Positions 21,305 to 29,622 of a stretch of 64,000 bases of DNA are shown here, piece by piece. Under the pieces are notes generated by a model, which saw only the letters and a list, made by a program, of their open reading frames with translations, was not told the origin of the DNA and did not search any database. Origin of the DNA: Roseobacter sp. HKCCD6576-2 (GTDB lineage: Bacteria > Pseudomonadota > Alphaproteobacteria > Rhodobacterales > Rhodobacteraceae); assembly GCF_013179285.1 (NCBI RefSeq), contig NZ_WVNW01000001.1, positions 1,178,001-1,242,000 of the forward strand. Reading direction: 5' to 3'. A program made the translations under genes and the position numbers. Position 1 is the stretch's first letter. Every line of letters starts with the position of its first letter.

Positions 21305-22228
21305 GTGCAGGCGACCCTTCGTTCCCCTATCAGCTTCGCAGGCTCCGGCTTGCACACCGGGCATCCGGTACGGATGACCGTGCGCCCGGCGGCCGCGCAT
21401 TTCGGGATTTGGTTTAAGCGCAGCGACATCCAAGATCGAGACAATTTGATCCCGGCCCGGTTTGACCTGGTGCCAGAGAGCCGACTTTGCACGAAGCTGC
21501 GGAACGATGTGGGTGTCGAGGTCTCGACGGTTGAACATCTGATGGCGGCATTTGCGGGCTGTGGTATTCACAATGCGTTGGTCGAGATTGACGGGCCGGA
21601 AGTGCCGATCCTTGACGGGTCGGCTGCGAAATTCGTGCGAGGGTTCCTGGCGCGCGGTCTTCAGCGGCAGGGCACGCCGATCCACGCGATCGAGATATTG
21701 CAGCCGGTAAGCGTGCGCGACGGTGACGCGGTCGCGACTCTCACACCAGCGGATGGGCTCACGATGAGTTTCACCATCGATTTCACCGACGCCGCAATTG
21801 GTCGCCAGACACGGACCGCCAATCTGGCCAATGGGCGGTTTGTGCGCGAGCTTTGCGACAGTCGTACGTTCTGTCGTCAGTCGGATGTGGACGCGATGCA
21901 AGCCAGCGGCTTGGCCTTGGGCGGTGTTCCGGGCGAAAACGCGGTGGTGTTTGATGGTGATGAGGTCACCAGTCCGGGCGGGTTGCGGCACGCGGACGAA
22001 GCGGTCCGTCATAAAATGTTGGACGCACTTGGCGATCTGGCTTTGGCGGGCGCGCCGATTTTGGGTCATTATGAAGGGGAACGGGCCGGTCACATGTTGA
22101 CCAACCAGCTTCTCAGGGCTCTTTTCGCAACGCCTTCGGCGTACCGCCTGGTGGAATGCACATCGGCGCAAGTGGCCCGGCTTCCGGGTGTCGGGGTGAA
22201 TGCCGCCGATCTCGCCCACGTTGCTTGA
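21305..22228 (+). CDS. lpxC: UDP-3-O-acyl-N-acetylglucosamine deacetylase LpxC
   Basis: Zinc deacetylase committing to lipid A synthesis. Zinc ligands are visible as H78 (STVEHLM) and H236/D240 (RHKMLD), and H263 (GHMLTN) matches the catalytic histidine; VPILDGSA is also conserved. The start is GTG at 21305 with no strong ribosome binding site, which could keep expression low; the 307-residue length is normal. The stretch 21113-21304 between the ftsZ terminator and this gene must contain its promoter, but no clear boxes were assigned. Confidence 0.96.
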   Translation: MQATLRSPISFAGSGLHTGHPVRMTVRPAAAHFGIWFKRSDIQDRDNLIPARFDLVPESRLCTKLRNDVGVEVSTVEHLMAAFAGCGIHNALVEIDGPEVPILDGSAAKFVRGFLARGLQRQGTPIHAIEILQPVSVRDGDAVATLTPADGLTMSFTIDFTDAAIGRQTRTANLANGRFVRELCDSRTFCRQSDVDAMQASGLALGGVPGENAVVFDGDEVTSPGGLRHADEAVRHKMLDALGDLALAGAPILGHYEGERAGHMLTNQLLRALFATPSAYRLVECTSAQVARLPGVGVNAADLAHVA

Positions 22229-22341
22229 AGCGCCGATGGGCTGCATTCAGGCATTTTGCCCTCAGATTTAATGTGCTAGGACCATGGTCAGACAGGGCAG
22301 GCGATCAAGCCTGCCGAAGACGGTGGACGGGGTTGCAGGCA

Positions 22342-23238
22342 ATGTCACGCGGGCGAAGCATGATCGGAACACGCTTGAGATTCGGTGTTGCGATGGCTTT
22401 GATTCTGACCTTAGCGGCCTGTGGTGGCGGCAGAGAGGGTGGCGGCTTATTCGGCGGCGGCGGCTTGTTTGGTAACCGCTCCAATGAGGTTCCCTTGGAA
22501 GAGTTGGGGGCCGAAGAGATTTTCCAGCGCGCCGAGTTCGAACTGGAACAAGACAATCCCGATGAGGCGGCGCAGCTTTTCACTGAGGTTGAACGCCTAC
22601 ATCCTTATTCTGAATGGGCGCAGCGCGCGCTGATTATGGCCGCCTTCGCGTATCACGCAGATGAGGATTATGAGAACGCGCGCATTGCGGCGCAACGCTA
22701 TATCGATTTCTATCCCGCCGATGAGGAAGCGGCTTACGCCCAATATCTCTTGGCGCTGAGCTATTACGATCAGATTGATCAAGTGGGCCGGGATCAGGGC
22801 CTCACATTTCAAGCCTTGCAGGCTCTGCGTGTCGTGATCGAACGCTATCCCGATAGCCCTTATGCCACATCGGCGATTTTGAAATTCGACCTCGCCTTCG
22901 ACCATCTGGCCGGCAAAGAGATGGAAATCGGTCGCTATTACCTGCGCCGGGGCCACTACACGGCGGCGATCAACCGTTTCCGTGTTGTGGTTGAGGAGTT
23001 CCAGACCACGAGCCACACGCCCGAAGCGCTCCACCGTTTGGCCGAAGCCTACCTATCGCTCGGATTGACGGACGAGGCCCAAACGGCGGCGGCGATCCTG
23101 GGTTATAACTTCCAATCGTCGCCCTTCTATGATGACAGTTTCCGTCTGCTCACCGGTCAAGAACTCAGCCCCGAGGCGTCGGGCGAAGGCTGGCTGCGCG
23201 ACATCTGGCGGCAAACGGTACGGGGCGATTGGCTATAG
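22342..23238 (+). CDS. bamD: Outer membrane assembly lipoprotein BamD
   Basis: Essential lipoprotein of the BAM complex that inserts outer-membrane beta-barrels. A signal peptide ends in the lipobox LTLAAC, followed by a Gly-rich linker and then TPR repeats (AEIFQRAEFELEQDNPDEA-type helices, YSEWAQRALIMAAFAYHAD, YPDSPYA). Start is ATG at 22342 (298 residues) or the second ATG at 22360, which places the lipobox at a more usual distance; the open frame further upstream overlaps lpxC and is not used. Order lpxC-bamD-recN is common in Alphaproteobacteria. Confidence 0.94.
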   Translation: MSRGRSMIGTRLRFGVAMALILTLAACGGGREGGGLFGGGGLFGNRSNEVPLEELGAEEIFQRAEFELEQDNPDEAAQLFTEVERLHPYSEWAQRALIMAAFAYHADEDYENARIAAQRYIDFYPADEEAAYAQYLLALSYYDQIDQVGRDQGLTFQALQALRVVIERYPDSPYATSAILKFDLAFDHLAGKEMEIGRYYLRRGHYTAAINRFRVVVEEFQTTSHTPEALHRLAEAYLSLGLTDEAQTAAAILGYNFQSSPFYDDSFRLLTGQELSPEASGEGWLRDIWRQTVRGDWL

Positions 23239-23275
23239 GATTGGGGCCATGCCCCACCCGGCGGGATGAGAGCTG

Positions 23276-24934
23276 ATGCTGCGCGGTCTCGATATTCGCG
23301 AAATGTTAATAATCGATCGGTTGGACCTCGCGTTTCAGCCGGGCTTGAATGTGTTGACTGGTGAGACCGGAGCCGGGAAATCCATTCTGCTCGATAGTTT
23401 GGGTTTTGTCCTGGGGTGGCGTGGTCGGGCCGATTTGGTGCGCGCGGGCGCCGCGCAAGGCGAGGTCGTGGCGGTCTTCGATCTGGCACCTGACCATCCA
23501 GCACATCGGATTTTGGAAGAGGCGGGGTTGCCCGGCGGCGCAGAGGTGATCTTGCGCCGGGTCAATACGCCAGAGGGGCGCAAGACCGCCTGGGTCAATG
23601 ATCGCCGCGCGTCGGGCGAGGTGTTGCGCGCGCTTAGCGAGACGTTGGTCGAGTTGCATGGTCAGCAAGATGATCGTGGGCTGCTGGACCCGCGCCAGCA
23701 TCGGGCCATGCTGGATGCATTTGGCGGGTTGGACGCCATGCGCGATGAGGTTGCGCGCCTCTGGCGCGCCCGATCTGTCGCGGCCAAGGATCTGGCCGCG
23801 GCCGAGGCCGCGCTTGCAGATATGCAAGCCGAAGAAGACTTCCTGCGGCATTCGGTTGGCGAATTGGATGCGCTAGACCCGATCCCGGGAGAGGAGGCGG
23901 AGCTGGATACCCGCCGCCGCCTGATGCAGGGGGCGGAACGGATGCGCGAGGATCTGAGCAAGGCGTTGTCGGCTCTGGGTCTGGACGGGGCCGAAGGCGC
24001 GATGGGCGATGCGGTCCGTTGGCTCGACGGTCTATCCGACCGGGCGGAGGGCGGTTTGGAGGCACCCATCGAAGCGATTGAGAGGGCATTGGTCGATTTG
24101 GGCGAGGCGCAAGCTGGTGTGGAGCGGTTTGCGGCGGCCCTGGCCTTCAACCCGGGCGAGTTAGAAGAAACAGAAGAGCGGCTTTTCGCGTTACGAGGCC
24201 TCGCACGCAAACATGGGGTGCCGCCCGACGATCTGAGCGGGTTCGCCGATGACTTGCGGGGCCGTCTGGCGGCGTTGGATGGCGGGGCCGGACAGATCGA
24301 TGTGCTGCTGGCGGCATTGGCCGCGGCGGAGGCCGCGTATGACAAAGCCGCGCAGGCGCTCTCAACGGCGCGGGCAGCAGCCGCCAAGCGGCTGGACGCA
24401 GATATGGCTGGCGAACTGGCGCCGCTGAAAATGGAGCGCGCGGTGTTTTCGACGGCGTTGTCCGACGCTGCGCCGGGGCCAGACGGGATCGACACCGTCG
24501 CCTTTGTGGTGGCCACCAATCCCGGTGCGCCTGCGGGACCGTTGAACAAAATTGCTTCCGGCGGGGAACTGTCGCGGTTTCTCTTGGCCTTGAAGGTCTG
24601 CCTGACCCGGGAAGCGGAAGGCGTCACAATGATCTTTGACGAGATCGACCGTGGCGTGGGGGGCGCGACAGCGGATGCTGTAGGCAAACGCTTGGCAGCC
24701 CTTGCCGAGGGTGGGCAGGTATTGGTTGTGACCCATTCACCGCAAGTTGCTGCGCGCGGTGCCCATCATTGGCGCGTGGCCAAAGCTGTGGCCGATGGGG
24801 TGACTACGTCGGATGTGAGCCCATTGAGCGAAGATGCGCGCGTGGATGAGGTTGCGCGGATGTTGGCGGGTGACATCGTGACCGACGCTGCGCGCGACGC
24901 CGCGAAGGCTTTGCTTCAGACGGGATCTGAGTGA
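23276..24934 (+). CDS. recN: DNA repair protein RecN
   Basis: SMC-like ATPase acting in double-strand break repair. N-terminal block MLRGLDIREM and Walker A GETGAGKS (29-36), a central alanine-rich coiled-coil region (about 155-400), and the C-terminal ABC signature ASGGELSRFLLALK with Walker B MIFDEIDRGVGG and the histidine switch VVTHSPQVAARG. Length 552 is normal. In many Alphaproteobacteria ligA follows; here it does not. Confidence 0.96.
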   Translation: MLRGLDIREMLIIDRLDLAFQPGLNVLTGETGAGKSILLDSLGFVLGWRGRADLVRAGAAQGEVVAVFDLAPDHPAHRILEEAGLPGGAEVILRRVNTPEGRKTAWVNDRRASGEVLRALSETLVELHGQQDDRGLLDPRQHRAMLDAFGGLDAMRDEVARLWRARSVAAKDLAAAEAALADMQAEEDFLRHSVGELDALDPIPGEEAELDTRRRLMQGAERMREDLSKALSALGLDGAEGAMGDAVRWLDGLSDRAEGGLEAPIEAIERALVDLGEAQAGVERFAAALAFNPGELEETEERLFALRGLARKHGVPPDDLSGFADDLRGRLAALDGGAGQIDVLLAALAAAEAAYDKAAQALSTARAAAAKRLDADMAGELAPLKMERAVFSTALSDAAPGPDGIDTVAFVVATNPGAPAGPLNKIASGGELSRFLLALKVCLTREAEGVTMIFDEIDRGVGGATADAVGKRLAALAEGGQVLVVTHSPQVAARGAHHWRVAKAVADGVTTSDVSPLSEDARVDEVARMLAGDIVTDAARDAAKALLQTGSE

Positions 24935-24939
24935 TCCGG

Positions 24940-24990
24940 TTGAGGCCCGTTCCGGGCCACGCTTTTTTCTGATTGGTGCTTTCTGTCGAC
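24940..24990 (+). repeat. Intergenic repeat copy 2 (terminator-like)
   Basis: Second copy of the element found between the SDR gene and murD. Shared blocks are GAGGCYCGTTCCGGGCCACGC and TGAYTGGYGCTT with a following GTCG. Here the stem is perfect and a T-run replaces the AATATTT of copy 1. Further downstream, at about 25030-25067, lies GGAGGCCTCCGGCGGGGATA followed by TTTGAGAAGCAGAGAAAG, which contains the perfect palindrome GGAGGCCTCC and resembles a short sequence I remember as frequent between Rhodobacterales genes; the resemblance is from memory. Confidence 0.5.
24944..24968 (+). terminator. Intrinsic terminator after recN
   Basis: GGCCCG (24944-24949), loop TTC, CGGGCC (24953-24958), then ACGC and six T (24963-24968). 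The four-base spacer between stem and T-run makes it weaker than the ftsZ terminator. The hairpin belongs to the repeat that also occurs at 8611-8664. Confidence 0.75.
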
Positions 24991-25069
24991 CTGGGTGTGG
25001 GGCATAGGGCATCTGCTGTGTGGCGCGGATGGAGGCCTCCGGCGGGGATATTTGAGAAGCAGAGAAAGT

Positions 25070-25540
25070 TTACGGATTGCGGTAATCCGCAGGCGTAAGG
25101 TGCCCGCCGGTGTTGAGCTGCGTTTCGACGCCGGGCACGATGTCGGTGTTCTGCGCCGAGACGACCTGCCAGCCGCGATCTGTGTGATGGGCGGCGAATG
25201 ACAGGATCGTGCTGCGTCCTGCTGCTTCGGAACCGTCTGGCGCGCGCTGGCCGGTGAGACGCATTCTGGCGTGGACTATTGCGACATCCGCCGTGACACG
25301 ACGCGTTTTAACCCGGCCGATTGCGAGGCGGGATTTGGAAAAGAACGTTCGCAACCCATAGTCATGGGCCTTTTCGATGGCCATTCGATCCTCCCACCAG
25401 ATTCCCACCACATTTACGAAGTCCGCGTCCTCGGCAAAAAAGGCGGCGAGCACCTTAGCATCGCGAGCCATCCAAGCGGCGGCAAAGGCGTTGGGGATAT
25501 CTTCCGGTGTTTGGGGCAGGGCGGGCATGAACCTATCCAT
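25070..25540 (-). CDS. NTF2-like protein, SgcJ/EcaC (DUF4440/SnoaL-like) family
   Basis: A 156-residue protein of the NTF2/ketosteroid-isomerase fold: PEDIPNAFAAAWMARDAKVLAAFFAEDADFVNV-type start (helix, helix, first strand), then MRLTGQRAPDGSEAAGR and a terminal GWQVVSAQNTDIVPG strand. Such proteins are mostly of unknown substrate. Start could also be the second Met (25528), which has AGG close upstream. It is divergent from the ClC gene at 25666; the 125 bases between carry both promoters but no clear site. Confidence 0.75.
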   Translation of the reverse strand: MDRFMPALPQTPEDIPNAFAAAWMARDAKVLAAFFAEDADFVNVVGIWWEDRMAIEKAHDYGLRTFFSKSRLAIGRVKTRRVTADVAIVHARMRLTGQRAPDGSEAAGRSTILSFAAHHTDRGWQVVSAQNTDIVPGVETQLNTGGHLTPADYRNP

Positions 25541-25665
25541 TTCGTGGGGTTTCCAGGCACAACATCCTGATTTAGAACCGAGATAGGCCTGCGCTCAAGC
25601 CTTTGGGTGCACGCCGCCCGCTCGTGGTGACATGATCGACCCCGCCGCAGGCGTGCATATCCGAC

Positions 25666-27381
25666 ATGGGTTATCAGATGGGGATCTCCCCCTTGTTCAA
25701 AGGCATAGGCCCGATTGTCAAAGATCAGCTCGGCAGGTTTTCCGAGACCTGTCGTGGTGGTTGGCAAGTGTTGCGCCAGAAGGGGCCGAGCCAGGTTCAG
25801 TTTTGGTTCATCGCCCTGGCCATTGGGATCGCCGCGGGCTTTGCCGCGCTGTTCTTCCGCATGGGGATCAATGCGCTTCAGGAACAGCTTTACGGTGTCG
25901 AAGATGTGCGGATGCTGCATAGCTTCGCCGAAAGCTTGCCGTGGTATTGGATTCTGGTGATCCCGGCTCTGGGCGGATTGGCTGTGGGGCTCATTTTACA
26001 CTGGTTCACGCCGGATGCGCGGGTGCGATCCGTCGCGGATGTGATCGAGGGCGCGGCCTTGGCCGATGGCCGGGTCGAAACCCGCGCCGGGATTGCGTCG
26101 GCGCTGGCCTCGTTGATTACGCTTGGTTCGGGCGGGTCGTCGGGGCGGGAGGGGCCAGTGGTGCATTTGGCCGCTGTGATTTCCAGCCAAGTCTCCAATT
26201 GGATCAAAGCCAACGGGATCACTGGACGCGACCTCTTGGGATGCGCTGTGGCGGCGGCGGTAAGTGCGTCGTTCAACGCGCCGATCGCGGGCGCGATATT
26301 TGCGTTAGAAGTGGTGCTGCGCCATTTCGCTGTGCATGCCTTCGCGCCGATTGTTATCGCCTCCGCCGCGGGTACAGTGATCAACCGGCTCGAATTTGGG
26401 AACGTGACGGAGTTCAGTTTGGGCCGTGATGGGGCCTTGCAATTTTATGTGGAATTGCCGGCTTTTCTGATCTTGGGGCTGATTTGCGGCCTGATCGCGG
26501 TGGCCTTCATGCGGTCGATTTTTTGGGCCGAGGATATGGCGAGCTTGGTTCAACGTTTGGCGAATATTCCGCGTTGGCTTCGCCCGGCTGTGGCGGGGCT
26601 ATTGCTGGGTGCCATCGCGATTTGGTTCCCCCACATTATCGGCGTCGGCTATGAGACGACATCCGCCGCGTTGACCGGCGAGTTGCTTCTGCATGAGGCG
26701 ATCGTCTTTGCGATGATCAAGACCGCCGCCGTGGCCATCACGGTGGGCGGGCGGATGGGAGGTGGCGTGTTCTCGCCATCGCTGATGGTCGGTGCGCTGG
26801 CCGGTTTGGCCTTCGGCATCATCGCAACCGGACTTCTGCCCACTGTGTCAGGGTCCGAGACGCTTTACGCGCTGGCCGGCATGGGGGCTGTGGCCGCCGC
26901 GGTTTTGGGGGCACCCATATCGACGACCCTTATCGTCTTTGAGTTGACGGGCGATTGGCAGACCGGCTTGGCGGTGATGGTGGCCGTCTCGATGTCGACG
27001 GCGTTGTCGTCGCGATTGGTCGACCGATCTTTCTTCCTGACCCAACTGGAGCGGCGCAACATCCATTTGGCCGCCGGACCGCAGGCCTATCTCTTGTCGA
27101 TGTTCCGTGTGAGCAAAGTGATGCGCCCGATGGATCATGACAATGCCGCATCTGAGGATGCTCTCAACACATTGATGGAGCAGGGCATTTTCACAGATGA
27201 AAACGCGACATTGGAGCGGGCCTTGCCGATCTTCGAGCGGACGGCGCTGGATTTCATTCCTGTGGTGCGCCTGACGCCGGGCGACACCTCACCCAGGCTC
27301 ACGGGCGCTTTGTTCCATGTCGACGCCTTGAAAGCGTATAACCGTGCTCTGGCCGCGACGGCGGCCGAAGAGCACAGCTAA
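25666..27381 (+). CDS. ClC-type chloride channel/transporter
   Basis: Polytopic membrane protein of 571 residues from the voltage-gated chloride channel family. The selectivity motifs are present: GSGGSSGREGP (154-164, gating glutamate E162) and GGGVFSPSL (366-373). At the position of the internal proton glutamate of E. coli ClC-ec1 (second E of IIEEM) it has V216 in FALEVVLRHF, so proton coupling may be absent. The last ~100 residues look like a CBS-type tail with low conservation. Whether it is a channel or exchanger cannot be settled here. Confidence 0.92.
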   Translation: MGYQMGISPLFKGIGPIVKDQLGRFSETCRGGWQVLRQKGPSQVQFWFIALAIGIAAGFAALFFRMGINALQEQLYGVEDVRMLHSFAESLPWYWILVIPALGGLAVGLILHWFTPDARVRSVADVIEGAALADGRVETRAGIASALASLITLGSGGSSGREGPVVHLAAVISSQVSNWIKANGITGRDLLGCAVAAAVSASFNAPIAGAIFALEVVLRHFAVHAFAPIVIASAAGTVINRLEFGNVTEFSLGRDGALQFYVELPAFLILGLICGLIAVAFMRSIFWAEDMASLVQRLANIPRWLRPAVAGLLLGAIAIWFPHIIGVGYETTSAALTGELLLHEAIVFAMIKTAAVAITVGGRMGGGVFSPSLMVGALAGLAFGIIATGLLPTVSGSETLYALAGMGAVAAAVLGAPISTTLIVFELTGDWQTGLAVMVAVSMSTALSSRLVDRSFFLTQLERRNIHLAAGPQAYLLSMFRVSKVMRPMDHDNAASEDALNTLMEQGIFTDENATLERALPIFERTALDFIPVVRLTPGDTSPRLTGALFHVDALKAYNRALAATAAEEHS

Positions 27382-27396
27382 CTGGCGCGCGCCCCG

Positions 27397-27738
27397 TCAG
27401 AGCTGTTCGATGGCGACCCGATCTGTGAAGAACGCAAGATGATCTTGGATCTGTTCGACGCCAGCCTTCGGCGCCTCATAGCTCCAAGCCGCGTTCGTCA
27501 GTTCTTCGCCCGTGGTCGAGATGGTGAAGTAGGTTGCATCGCCTTTATGTGGGCAATGACTGCTCTTCGCTGTCTGTTCCAGAAACGCCATACCGATATC
27601 GTCGCGCGGGAAGTAAATCACCGGCGCATAGCTGCCCTCGGTAAGCTCCAACGCGCGGTCCGTCTCGCCAATCACGGCGCCATCGGCGCGCACCACCCAT
27701 TTTCCGGGCGCGTTGCGAATTGTAATATGCTCAGCCAT
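27397..27738 (-). CDS. DUF427 domain protein
   Basis: A 113-residue protein consisting only of a DUF427 domain: VRADGAVIGETDRALELTEG, VIYFPRDDI, and the conserved SHCPHKGDATYF segment followed by AAWSYEAP. The domain is widespread and of unknown biochemical role. It converges with the ClC gene (15 bases apart) and lies downstream of pepP on the same strand, separated by 84 bases that contain an inverted repeat (GTCTTTT 27758-27764 / AAAAGAC 27773-27779). Confidence 0.88.
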   Translation of the reverse strand: MAEHITIRNAPGKWVVRADGAVIGETDRALELTEGSYAPVIYFPRDDIGMAFLEQTAKSSHCPHKGDATYFTISTTGEELTNAAWSYEAPKAGVEQIQDHLAFFTDRVAIEQL

Positions 27739-27822
27739 GACCTGCCTCCCCTTGCCAGTCTTTTTGTCTGTGAAAAGACCCTTGTCGGGCAGGATGTGCC
27801 CTGGGCCTGTAACGGTAATGTG

Positions 27823-29622
27823 TCAGAGGGGCGCTGTCGCGCGCGCCAGCCACTCGACCACCGGTCCCTCAAGAAGCGGGCTGATCCGGCGGGCCACTTC
27901 CTTATGATAGGTGTTGAGCCAGCCGAGTTCCAGAGGCGAAAGCTGATCTCGGTCGATCAGGCGGCGGTCAATCGGTACATAGGTTAGGGTGTTGAAGCAG
28001 AACATCTCACGATGTGCATCGCCGCCCTGCGGCGTCTCCGCCTCGGTCACCACCACCAGGTTCTCGATCCGAATGCCAAAGGCCCCCTCGCGGTAGTATC
28101 CTGGCTCATTGGAGAGGATCATGCCGGGTTGCAGCGCGACATCGGAGGCGCGTGAGAGGCGTTGCGGGCCTTCATGCACGCTGAGATAGACGCCGACGCC
28201 ATGGCCGGTGCCGTGATCATAGTCGCGTCCGGCCGCCCAAAGCGGCGCACGGGCCAAAGCGTCAAGATCGCGGCCGGTGAGACCCTTTGGAAACCGCGCC
28301 AGATGGATCGCGATCATGCCGCGCAAGACCTGAGTGAAGGCTGTGCGCTCTTCGAGGCCGACCTCACCCACCGGCAAGGTCCGGGTGATGTCAGTGGTCC
28401 CGTCTTCGTATTGTGCGCCGCTATCGATCAGGAAAAGCTGACCGGGCAGGAGTGGCGCGTTTGTCTCTTCGGTGACCCGGTAATGCACAATCGCACCATT
28501 CGGGCCGGCGCCGGAGATTGTGTCAAAGCTGATGTCTTTGAGGGCGCCGGTGTCGGCCCGGAAGCCTTCCAGCGCTTTGGCACAGTCGATTTCTGTCAAT
28601 CCGCCGTCCGGGGCCGTCTCGTCGAACCAATGCAAAAACCGCGCCATCGCCGCGCCATCGCGCAAATGCGCCTGTGTTGTCGCGGCTATCTCGGCGGCGG
28701 TTTTGCGCGCCTTTGGTAAGAGACAGGGGTCGGCACCGTCCGAGACTTCAATGCTAGCTGCGTCCAACACCAGGCGCACCTGATGTGGCGCCGTAGCTGG
28801 GTCAACACGCACCGGGCTGGACAGAGTCGCCAGATCAGCCTCGAAATCGGACCAGTCGCGGAGTGTGATGTCGGGGTCGGGACCCAGACCGGCTAATTTG
28901 GTGGGTTCAGAGAAGAGGGTCACATGCCCGGCCGTATCAATCACGGCGAACGCCTGGACAACGGGCAGATGCACCAAATCCGCGCCACGGATATTCAGCA
29001 GCCAAGCAATGGAATCCGGCAGGGTCAGAACGGCAGCGGCCTCACCAGCCTCTTGCAGGAGCGCGGCAATCTCGGCGCGTTTCTCGCCAGATGTCTTTCC
29101 CGCGAGTTCCGCCGAATAGGCCAGGGCCGCGCCATCGGGACGGTCGGGTTGATCCGCCCAGATGGCATCGATCAGGTTGTCTATCGGGCGCAGTGTGATC
29201 TGATGCAGTGCTAGGGCTTTCTCAAGCCGCGTGATCTCGGCGGTTGTGTGCAGCCAAGGATCATAGCCGATGGTCCCGCCGCCCGGCAGCTCGGCGATCA
29301 GCCAGTCTTCGAGCTTGGTTTCGGGCCAATCGACCGGCGTGAAGTGATCCGTATCCGTTTGGGTTTTGACCTGCAGCCGGTAGCGGCCATCGACAAAAAT
29401 GCCAGCGATCTCCGGCAGTACCGCGCAAAACCCGGCGGACCCGGTGAAGCCTGTCAGCCAAGGCAGGCGTTCGTCCCGTGCGGCGACATACTCACCTTGA
29501 TGCGCATCGGCGCGTGGGACCAGAAATCCATCAACCTCGGCTTCCAGCATTTCTGCGCGAAGCGCGGCGAGGCGGGGTGGGCCCTGTTCGGGCCGGGTGG
29601 TGGCGGTGAAACTTTGAAACAT
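27823..29622 (-). CDS. pepP: M24 family Xaa-Pro aminopeptidase
   Basis: Long-form aminopeptidase P of 599 residues, cytoplasmic, cleaving N-terminal residues before proline. Two creatinase-like N-terminal domains precede a pita-bread catalytic domain whose five metal ligands are visible: D400 and D411 (LIDSGAQYEDGTTD), H474 (GTGHGVG), E506 (SNEPGYY) and E520 (RIENLVVV). The ATG shares one base with the cobT stop, so it is translated from the same message as the cobaltochelatase subunit; no metabolic link between the two is obvious. The symbol is by family only. Confidence 0.93.
   Translation of the reverse strand: MFQSFTATTRPEQGPPRLAALRAEMLEAEVDGFLVPRADAHQGEYVAARDERLPWLTGFTGSAGFCAVLPEIAGIFVDGRYRLQVKTQTDTDHFTPVDWPETKLEDWLIAELPGGGTIGYDPWLHTTAEITRLEKALALHQITLRPIDNLIDAIWADQPDRPDGAALAYSAELAGKTSGEKRAEIAALLQEAGEAAAVLTLPDSIAWLLNIRGADLVHLPVVQAFAVIDTAGHVTLFSEPTKLAGLGPDPDITLRDWSDFEADLATLSSPVRVDPATAPHQVRLVLDAASIEVSDGADPCLLPKARKTAAEIAATTQAHLRDGAAMARFLHWFDETAPDGGLTEIDCAKALEGFRADTGALKDISFDTISGAGPNGAIVHYRVTEETNAPLLPGQLFLIDSGAQYEDGTTDITRTLPVGEVGLEERTAFTQVLRGMIAIHLARFPKGLTGRDLDALARAPLWAAGRDYDHGTGHGVGVYLSVHEGPQRLSRASDVALQPGMILSNEPGYYREGAFGIRIENLVVVTEAETPQGGDAHREMFCFNTLTYVPIDRRLIDRDQLSPLELGWLNTYHKEVARRISPLLEGPVVEWLARATAPL

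Noticed and set aside
22156-22341. Longer N-terminus for BamD
   Set aside because: The extension overlaps lpxC, is Arg-rich and would bury the lipoprotein signal peptide.
27758-27779. Terminator between pepP and the DUF427 gene
   Set aside because: The inverted repeat GTCTTTT/AAAAGAC exists but on the minus strand it is not followed by a T-run, and the stem is AT-rich.
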